Below are positions 59,512 through 64,000 of a DNA stretch of 64,000 nucleotides, in pieces. The translations under genes and the position numbers were made by a program. The notes below the pieces were generated by a model, which had not been told where the DNA came from, made no database searches, and was given only the letters and a program-made list of their open reading frames with translations. Origin of the DNA: an uncultured Oscillospiraceae bacterium (GTDB lineage Bacteria; Bacillota; Clostridia; Oscillospirales; Oscillospiraceae). Position 1 is the stretch's first letter. Each line of letters starts with the position of its first letter. The stretch spans positions 1-64,000 of the forward strand of contig CAJUPU010000010.1 of assembly GCA_910588495.1 (NCBI GenBank). The letters are read 5' to 3'.

Positions 59512-60156
59512 CTAAGGACTTCCTCTCTTTTTGAAATAGCGCTCCAGCGCCCCCAGGGCCAGGTCGCACAAAAAGGCCAGCAGGGCGATGAGGATGCTTC
59601 CCGCCGCCGTCATGGCCGGGTCGTAGATGGTGATGCCCCGGTAGATCGCCACCCCCAGGCCCCCCGCCCCCACGAAGGAGGCGATTCCCGCCACCGAGAT
59701 GGTCATGACCACCGTGTTGCGCAGCCCCGCCAGGATCACCCCCGCCGCCATGGGCAGCTTCACCCGGAAGAGCATCTGCCGCCAGGTGCTGCCCATGCCC
59801 TTTGCCGCCTCCAGGATGTCCGGGTCCACCGAGGTGAGGCCCACATAGGTGTTGCGCACCATGGGCATGACGCCGTAGATGGTCAGGGCGATCGCGGCGG
59901 TCCTGTCCCCGATGCCGGTGAAGGGGATGAGGATGCCCAGCAGGGAGATGGCGGGGACGGTGTAAAGCACGTTGCAAAGGCCCATCACCGGAGGGGCCAG
60001 CCGGGGGCACTGGGCGATCGACACCCCCAGCAGCAGCCCCAGGGAGCCGGACATGGCGATGGCGGTGAGGGCCAGGGAGATGTGGCCCAGCAGCAGCTCC
60101 GCGAACCAGTCCCCGCGCTGGGCGTACAGCGAAACGATATTTTGGAGCAGTTCCAC
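59512..60156 (-). CDS. Osmoprotectant ABC transporter permease
   Basis: 214 residues, five to six hydrophobic segments. The binding-protein-dependent transport motif is seen in DILEAAKGMGSTWRQMLFRVKLPMAAGVI near residue 112 (core: EAAKGMGSTWRQMLFRVKLP). NVLYTVPAISLLGILIPF and FVGAGGLGVAIYRGI are typical of OpuCB/YehY permeases. Start ATG 60156. It is the first gene of a permease-binding protein-ATPase operon. No promoter of its own is obvious behind the tRNA terminators. Confidence 0.9.
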   Translation of the reverse strand: MELLQNIVSLYAQRGDWFAELLLGHISLALTAIAMSGSLGLLLGVSIAQCPRLAPPVMGLCNVLYTVPAISLLGILIPFTGIGDRTAAIALTIYGVMPMVRNTYVGLTSVDPDILEAAKGMGSTWRQMLFRVKLPMAAGVILAGLRNTVVMTISVAGIASFVGAGGLGVAIYRGITIYDPAMTAAGSILIALLAFLCDLALGALERYFKKRGSP

Positions 60157-60175
60157 GGCCTCACCTCCCGAGCTT

Positions 60176-60219
60176 CAAAAAAACGCCGGAGCAAGCGGCA
60201 GCGAGCTTGCTCCGGCGTG
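60176..60219 (-). terminator. Second terminator downstream of the tRNA cluster
   Basis: ACGCCGGAGCAAG pairs perfectly with CTTGCTCCGGCGT; on the minus strand TTTTTTT follows. It isolates the transporter operon from tRNA transcription. Confidence 0.88.
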
Positions 60220-60258
60220 GCTCAATGTGGCAAAATCGCTTTTCCCGGCCTGGCAGAC

Positions 60259-60312
60259 CGGGGCCCCCGCAAAGCCGCCCTTTGGCTTTGTAGGGAAAGG
60301 AGGGGCAGCGAA
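60259..60312. repeat. tRNA-spacer repeat, copy A
   Basis: CGGGGCCCCCGCAAAGCCGCC, here cut to its core CCCCGCAAAGCC, is followed by GGCTTTGTAGGG and AAAGGAGGGGCAGCG. The core is palindromic. It lies between the two terminators following tRNA-Lys. Confidence 0.75.
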
Positions 60313-60330
60313 TCAAGCGCGCCCTGACTT

Positions 60331-60371
60331 TTGAAAAAAGTCGGGGCAAGCGATACATAGCTTGCCCCGAC
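60331..60371 (-). terminator. Terminator of the tRNA cluster
   Basis: GTCGGGGCAAGC (60340-60351) pairs perfectly with GCTTGCCCCGAC (60360-60371), with TTTTTT following on the minus strand. It starts one base after the encoded CCA of tRNA-Lys. Confidence 0.9.
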
Positions 60372-60372
60372 G

Positions 60373-60448
60373 TGGTGACCCAGCGGGGACTCGAACCCCG
60401 GACCTTCGCCTTAAAAGGGCGTTGCTCTACCAACTGAGCTACTGGGTC
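60373..60448 (-). tRNA. tRNA-Lys (UUU)
   Basis: Complete cloverleaf: acceptor GACCCAG/CTGGGTC, D-loop GTAGCTCAGTTGGTAGAGC, anticodon loop CTTTTAA, T-loop GGTTCGAGTCC, and encoded CCA. It is the last gene of the five-tRNA array. Confidence 0.97.
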
Positions 60449-60461
60449 GTATGGCCCCCAA

Positions 60462-60515
60462 CGGGGTTCCCCGCAAAGCCGCCCTCCAGGCTTTGTGGGG
60501 AGAGGAGCGGCAGCA
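60462..60515. repeat. tRNA-spacer repeat, copy B
   Basis: CGGGGTTCCCCGCAAAGCC, then GGCTTTGTGGGGAGAGGAG and CGGCAGC. Clearly the same element as copies A and E. Confidence 0.75.
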
Positions 60516-60536
60516 GACCAAATGAATCGCCCAAAC

Positions 60537-60590
60537 TGGGGCCCCCGGGCCGCCGTCCTTCAGGCGGCCTGGGGAGAGGAGGCACAGCGG
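60537..60590. repeat. tRNA-spacer repeat, copy C (diverged)
   Basis: GGGGCCCCCGGGCCGCCGTCC, cut to the core GGGCCGCC...GGCGGCCTGGGG, followed by AGAGGAGGCACAGCG. The palindrome and the right-hand purine tail are kept, while the inner AAAG/CTTT is lost. It is directly followed by GCGAGCTTTCGCCGCAGGC, also seen in copy E's flank. Confidence 0.6.
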
Positions 60591-60644
60591 AGCGGGCGAG
60601 CTTTCGCCGCAGGCGGAAGCGAGTGAGCGCAGTTCGTGCCGACG

Positions 60645-60719
60645 TGGCTGGGATGGCTGGACTCGAACCAGCGAATGCGGGAGTCAAAGTCCCGTGCCTT
60701 ACCACTTGGCTACACCCCA
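60645..60719 (-). tRNA. tRNA-Gln (UUG)
   Basis: Acceptor TGGGGTG/CATCCCA with one G-U pair, anticodon stem CGGGA/TCCCG with loop CTTTGAC (anticodon TTG), T-loop GGTTCGAGTCC, discriminator G and encoded CCA. Confidence 0.96.
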
Positions 60720-60773
60720 ATGTGGAACGTGAGGCGAGGACCGGAGCGGACGCTCCGGCCCTCAGCCACAGTA

Positions 60774-60850
60774 TGGGGTGGGTAATGGGGCTCGAACCCA
60801 CGACACCCGGAACCACAATCCGGTGCTCTGCCAGCTGAGCTATACCCACC
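60774..60850 (-). tRNA. tRNA-His (GUG)
   Basis: Acceptor GTGGGTA/TACCCAC. The extra G(-1) at 60850 is encoded and pairs with discriminator C, the His identity element. Anticodon stem CCGGA/TCCGG with loop TTGTGGT (anticodon GTG). T-loop GGTTCGAGCCC and encoded CCA. Confidence 0.97.
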
Positions 60851-60879
60851 ATATGCAATTGACTGCCGGTCATGCGCCC

Positions 60880-60935
60880 GGAAGGGGCCCCGCGAACGCG
60901 CCCTTCCGCTTTCGTGGGGAAGGGAAGCGCAGCGG
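60880..60935. repeat. tRNA-spacer repeat, copy D (diverged)
   Basis: GGAAGGGGCCCCGCGAACGCG, here cut to CCCCGCGAACGCG, is followed by CCGCTTTCGTGGGGAAGGGAAG and CGCAGCGGAA. Same layout as the other copies, with changed inner bases. Confidence 0.6.
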
Positions 60936-60984
60936 AATGAGCGAGCTTTCGGAGGCGGGGGACGCAGAGCCTGCTTCGCCGCCG

Positions 60985-61061
<77 letters not shown>

Positions 61062-61078
61062 ATATATGCGCCCCCAAA

Positions 61079-61131
61079 CGGGGCCCCCGCAAAGCCGCCC
61101 ATGGCTTTGTGGGGAAAGGAGAGGCAAGGAA
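61079..61131. repeat. tRNA-spacer repeat, copy E
   Basis: CGGGGCCCCCGCAAAGCC, then GGCTTTGTGGGGAAAGGAG and AGGCAAGGAA. The best match to copy A. It lies between tRNA-Arg and tRNA-Gly. Confidence 0.75.
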
Positions 61132-61187
61132 GCAGGTGGAGCTTTCGCCGCAGGCAAAAGCGGGACCGGCGGACTTTGCCTCAACGC

Positions 61188-61261
61188 TGGAGCGGGTGAT
61201 GGGAATCGAACCCACGCGACCAGCTTGGAAGGCTGGGATTCTACCATTGAACTACACCCGC
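61188..61261 (-). tRNA. tRNA-Gly (UCC)
   Basis: Acceptor GCGGGTG with its complement, D-arm GTAGTTCAATGGTAGAAT, anticodon stem CCAGC/GCTGG with loop CTTCCAA (anticodon TCC), T-loop GGTTCGATTCC, discriminator T and encoded CCA. First gene of the array. Confidence 0.97.
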
Positions 61262-61295
61262 ATAGATGGGCGCATCCGCAAATGTCAGCTTCGAT

Positions 61296-61324
61296 AGGAT
61301 AGCACAAAACCCCGGCCTTGTCAA
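61296..61324 (-). promoter_or_regulatory. Promoter of the tRNA array
   Basis: Minus strand perfect TTGACA (61319-61324), 17-bp spacer ending in TG-C, then TATCCT (61296-61301). It lies 35 bp before tRNA-Gly. Confidence 0.78.
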
Positions 61325-61361
61325 TCCCCATCTGGGGAAAACTCGAAAAAACCTCACCGAT

Positions 61362-62417
61362 CTACAGCGGCGCGTCGCAGAACGCGCAGCAGTCCACGCC
61401 CCCCGCCTGTTTCACCAGAGGGGGCAGGTAGCGCTCCGTCTGGGTGATGCACCGGGGGTTGCGGCACACCGGCCCGTGGCCGATCTCCACCGGGTCCGGG
61501 GTTTTCCGGGGCTGGTTGGCCAGGTCGGCCAGCAGGGCCATCCGGGCGAACATGCCGTAGCGGGCCTGCTGGAAGTACACCGCCCGGGGGTCGTCGTCCA
61601 CGTCCACCGCGATCTCGTCCACCCGGGGCAGCGGGTGCATCACCAGCAGATCCTCCTTGGCCCGGCCCAGCTTGGACCGGGTGAGGATGTACACCCCCTT
61701 GTTGCGCTCGTATTCCAGGGGGTCGATGAACCGCTCCCGCTGGATGCGGGTCATGTACAGCACGTCCAGCTGGGGGATCACCGGCTCCAGGCCGGACACC
61801 TCCAGGAAGGGCATGTCCCGCTCCCGCATGAACTGCCGCAGGTACTCCGGGACGGCCAGGTCCCGGGGGGCGATCAGGAAGAAGCGCACGTTCCGGAACT
61901 TCTCCATGGCCTTGATCAGGGAGTGGACCGTCCGGCCGTTCTTCAGATCGCCGCACAGCCCCACGTTCAGCCCGTCCACCGCCCCCCGCAGCCGGGTGAT
62001 GGTGGTCAGGTCCGCCGTGGTCTGGGTGGGGTGCATGTGCCCGCCGTCCCCGGCGTTGACCACCGGCACGTCGGAGTACAGCGACGCCGCCTTGGCCGCC
62101 CCCTCCCAGGGGGTGCGCATGACCACCACGTCGGCGTAGCCCGACACCATTTTGATCGTGTCCTTCAAGCTCTCGCCCTTGGCCGCGGAGGAGGAGTTGG
62201 GGTCGGCGAAACCGAACACCGTCCCCCCCAGCCGGAGCATGGCGGTCTGGAAGGAGAAGTTGGTCCGGGTGGACGGCTCGTAGAACAGCGACGCCATCAC
62301 CTTCCCCCGGCACACGTCCAGGTGGTCCTCCGGCGCGTCCATGATGCGCTCCGCCCGCCGGTACAGCTGGTCCCACTCCTGCCGGGTCAGGTCCCCAAAA
62401 TCGATGAGATGGCGCAC
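61362..62417 (-). CDS. pyrB: Aspartate carbamoyltransferase with fused PyrI-like zinc ribbon
   Basis: First committed step of pyrimidine synthesis; 351 residues. The carbamoyl-phosphate site is FYEPSTRTNFSFQTAM near residue 47. VVMRTPWEG, NAGDGGHMHPTQTTADL and VMHPLPRVDEIAVDVD with HPLPR near 260 follow. Residues about 315-351 are extra: Cys-x4-Cys in VCRNPRCITQTER and Cys-x2-Cys in DCCAFC, closely like the zinc domain of the regulatory chain PyrI. The PyrI allosteric domain is absent. The start is a GTG at 62417 with AAGGAGGGG 6 bp upstream. It is single, from its own promoter. Confidence 0.94.
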   Translation of the reverse strand: MRHLIDFGDLTRQEWDQLYRRAERIMDAPEDHLDVCRGKVMASLFYEPSTRTNFSFQTAMLRLGGTVFGFADPNSSSAAKGESLKDTIKMVSGYADVVVMRTPWEGAAKAASLYSDVPVVNAGDGGHMHPTQTTADLTTITRLRGAVDGLNVGLCGDLKNGRTVHSLIKAMEKFRNVRFFLIAPRDLAVPEYLRQFMRERDMPFLEVSGLEPVIPQLDVLYMTRIQRERFIDPLEYERNKGVYILTRSKLGRAKEDLLVMHPLPRVDEIAVDVDDDPRAVYFQQARYGMFARMALLADLANQPRKTPDPVEIGHGPVCRNPRCITQTERYLPPLVKQAGGVDCCAFCDAPL

Positions 62418-62445
62418 AGCGGTCCCCTCCTTAAAAATTCGTTTT

Positions 62446-62474
62446 ATTGTATCACATGTGGAACGGCCCGGCAA
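62446..62474 (-). promoter_or_regulatory. pyrB promoter
   Basis: Minus strand TTGCCG (62469-62474), 17-bp spacer, TACAAT (62446-62451) with TG one base upstream. No PyrR-type leader hairpin is seen in the short 5' UTR of about 22 nt. Confidence 0.68.
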
Positions 62475-62615
62475 CGGAAAATGTCGAGAGATCCCCGTCT
62501 TTTTCCCCCAATCCGCTGGTCAGATCCACGAAGGGTCCTTTTGCAAAAATTGTCGCGCATGGGATCGCGCCCATCCCTCCATCCTAGCAGGAGAACAAAA
62601 AAACGGGGGGATCGT

Positions 62616-63137
62616 ATGCGCTGGCTCTGGTATTTCATCATATACAGCTTCTGCGGATTTTTGCTGGAGGTGGCCTTCGCCCGGGCCATCCGCCACCCGA
62701 AGCGGGACCGCAAGTGCCTGCTCCTGCTCCCCCTGTGCCCGGTATACGGCCTGGGGGCGTGCCTGATCCTGGCGGCGGCGCCGCTGGGCCCCGGCCCGCT
62801 GTGGGTGGCGCTGGCGGGAGGGCTGGCCGCCACCGGGGCGGAGCTGGCCCTGGGCGCGTTCTACCGCTTCGTCCTGGGGGTGGAGTTCTGGAACTACGAC
62901 GGGATCCCGGGCAGTCTGGGCGGGCTGGTGTGCCCGGCGTTCTCCGCCTGCTGGACGGCGCTGGCCCTGGCGCTGGTGTACGCCGTCCACCCCCTGGTGT
63001 CCGCCCTGGCCGCCCCGATCCCGGCCTGGCTGGGCCCCCCCGCCCTCATCCTTCTGGCCTCGGACGCGCTGGTGTCCTGCGCCGCCCTGCGCCGCGCCGG
63101 CACCACCGAGGTGCTGCGGTGGTACGCCCCGGAGTGA
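62616..63137 (+). CDS. CmpB-type (putative ABC transporter permease) membrane protein
   Basis: 173 residues, four to five hydrophobic segments. LWYFIIYSFCGFLLEVAFA at the start, PLCPVYGLGACLIL, and VEFWNYDGIPGSLGGLVCPAFSACW (core: FWNYDGIPGSLGG) are marks of the family named ABC_trans_CmpB. The ABC link is historical and the function is unknown. ATG 62616 has GGGGGG 5 bp upstream; the long open frame through the tRNA and pyrB region is not coding. Confidence 0.85.
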   Translation: MRWLWYFIIYSFCGFLLEVAFARAIRHPKRDRKCLLLLPLCPVYGLGACLILAAAPLGPGPLWVALAGGLAATGAELALGAFYRFVLGVEFWNYDGIPGSLGGLVCPAFSACWTALALALVYAVHPLVSALAAPIPAWLGPPALILLASDALVSCAALRRAGTTEVLRWYAPE

Positions 63138-63150
63138 ACGCCCTCAGCAA

Positions 63151-63178
63151 AGCCAGCCGCCGCCGCGGCTGGCTTTTT
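63151..63178 (+). terminator. Terminator after CmpB-type gene
   Basis: AGCCAGCCGC pairs with GCGGCTGGCT around a 4-nt loop, followed by TTTT. Confidence 0.88.
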
Positions 63179-63219
63179 CCGTCCTCCCCGCAATTTACGG
63201 ATCGTTCACAAACTTCCCC

Positions 63220-63247
63220 TTGACATTTCTCCCCAGAGGAGTAAAAT
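63220..63247 (+). promoter_or_regulatory. Promoter of the marR-ABC exporter operon
   Basis: Perfect TTGACA (63220-63225), 16-bp spacer, TAAAAT (63242-63247), 50 bp before the MarR start. An operator for the MarR protein is expected nearby, but I cannot define it. Confidence 0.75.
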
Positions 63248-63296
63248 AATGCGCACGCTAATGATTCGCCCACGAACGAAAAGGAGGTGCCCCCCT

Positions 63297-63782
63297 ATGG
63301 ACGGATCCGCGTTTCTGCTGGACCAGCTCTTCCGGGCCCGCCACAACGCCTGCATGGCCGCACTGTCGGCCCAGGGCGCCAACGTGAGCTCCCCCCATGT
63401 GCTGGTGGAGCTGTCCAAGTATCCCGACGGCCCGGACCAGGCCCCCACCCAGAAGGAGCTGGCCGACCGGCTCCACAGTGCCCCGGCCACCATCGCCGCC
63501 TCGCTGAAGTGCCTGGAGCGCCAGGGCTACGTGGCCCGCCGCACCGACGAGAAGGACTCCCGCCGCAACCGCATCTCCATCACCCGGAAGGGCCGGGACG
63601 TGCTGGCCGCCGGACTGCGGGTCTTTCAGCAGGTGGACGACGCCATGTTTTTCGGCTTCACCCCGGCGGAGCGGGAGCAGGTGAGCCGCTTCCACCGGCG
63701 GATGCTGGACAATCTCTATCAGATCGGCGGCAGCAGGGAGTCCGGGTGCTGTCCCCTGCCCCCGCCGGACGACATTCCCTAG
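63297..63782 (+). CDS. MarR family transcriptional regulator
   Basis: 161 residues. A winged helix lies in the middle: TQKELADRLHSAPATIAASLKCLERQGYVARRTDEKDSRRNRISIT, shown by its core parts KELADRLH, SLKCLERQGYV and the wing RRTDEKDSRRN. A helical dimerisation C-terminus ends in a Cys-Cys-Pro tail. It probably represses the ABC exporter that starts 16 bp downstream and responds to a small toxic ligand. ATG 63297 follows AAGGAGGTG. Confidence 0.92.
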   Translation: MDGSAFLLDQLFRARHNACMAALSAQGANVSSPHVLVELSKYPDGPDQAPTQKELADRLHSAPATIAASLKCLERQGYVARRTDEKDSRRNRISITRKGRDVLAAGLRVFQQVDDAMFFGFTPAEREQVSRFHRRMLDNLYQIGGSRESGCCPLPPPDDIP

Positions 63783-63798
63783 AAAGGACGTGTGACCC

Positions 63799-64000
63799 AT
63801 GCTCAGACGCATCGCGTCTTACCTCAAGGGCTATGAGCGCTTCGCCGCCGCCTCCCCCCTCCTGGTCGTGCTGGAGACGGGCTGCGAGCTGGCCATCCCC
63901 CTGCTCATGGCCCGGATCATCAACCAGGGCATCTACGGGGAGAGCCTGCCCGCGATCCTCCAGTCCGGCGGCCTGATGGTGCTGGTGGCCCTCATCGCCA
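63799..64000 (+). CDS. ABC exporter transmembrane/ATPase protein, 5' end only
   Basis: 67 codons are visible before the window ends. The protein starts MLRRIASYLKGYERF and enters a first transmembrane helix, with LLVVLETGCELAIPLLMARIINQGI (core: ELAIPLLMARIINQGI) and a second near the window edge. This is the usual start of half-transporters of the MsbA/LmrA type, often a pair after a MarR gene. AAAGGACG precedes ATG 63799. The ATPase part is not seen. Confidence 0.8.
   Translation, partial: MLRRIASYLKGYERFAAASPLLVVLETGCELAIPLLMARIINQGIYGESLPAILQSGGLMVLVALIA

Noticed and set aside
61266..62615. A 623-codon frame leading into the CmpB-type gene
   Set aside because: It crosses the tRNA promoter and is antisense to pyrB; the real gene starts at 62616 with its own RBS.

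Overview
The window comes from a GC-rich (about 65-70%), spore-forming, flagellated anaerobic Firmicute. The gene content fits an Oscillospiraceae-type gut bacterium of the Flavonifractor/Lawsonibacter kind. This is inferred from content and not from any marker gene. The evidence is sporulation genes (spoIIE, spoIIR, a bofA-like gene), flagellin with a flagellin-lysine methylase, RNase J, LexA with a Bacillus-type SOS box, a crotonase/3-hydroxybutyryl-CoA dehydrogenase pair of the butyrate route, and many consensus sigma-A promoters (TTGACA or TTGCAA, 17 bp, TATAAT-like).

Layout. 1-3.0 kb: end of a flagellin gene and fliB. 3.1-8.4 kb: nitroreductase, threonine aldolase, branched-chain amino acid carrier, RNase J. 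8.7-11.7 kb: two tiny Arc-like repressor genes, comF, a DUF2508 gene, bofA-like, and a membrane-anchored glycosidase-like protein. 11.8-17.7 kb: a LacI-controlled oligosaccharide ABC importer with malQ. 17.9-20.9 kb: lexA, two membrane proteins, dusB. 21.1-26.4 kb: spoIIE, a GH3 enzyme, a P-loop protein, a small DUF6514-like protein. 26.7-28.5 kb: hbd and crt. 28.9-38.3 kb: a long minus-strand information-processing operon (rimP, nusA, ylxR, ylxQ, infB, small genes, rbfA, nrnA, truB, ribF, DUF554). 38.4-40.8 kb: a secreted protein and cinA. 41.0-50.5 kb: all seven steps from E4P/PEP to chorismate plus pheA (aroF, aroB, aroA, aroC, pheA, aroK, aroQ, aroE), headed by a likely attenuator. 50.5-53.0 kb: alpha/beta hydrolase, ispE, spoIIR. 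53.0-60.2 kb, minus strand: a kinase-like gene with an ECF S component, a BlaI/BlaR1-type pair, an osmoprotectant ABC importer. 60.2-61.3 kb: five tRNA genes separated by related repeat elements. 61.4-64 kb: pyrB carrying a PyrI-like zinc ribbon, a CmpB-type membrane protein, a MarR regulator and the start of an ABC exporter.

How the parts fit together. The aro cluster shows nested control: a short Phe/Trp-containing leader ORF before aroF, then a divergent pair (60-aa gene and double-HTH regulator) inserted between aroF and aroB, with the regulator's stop overlapping the aroB start. Several other control elements can be read directly. They include two LacI-type operators downstream of the sugar-importer promoter, BlaI-type operators in the blaI promoter, an SOS box over the lexA -35, an intrinsic terminator in the leader of the ECF S component, and a hairpin that would hide the spoIIR ribosome-binding site except in transcripts from a candidate sigma-F promoter.

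Limits: all family assignments are by eye from sequence motifs. No database search, RNA folding or codon statistics were run.
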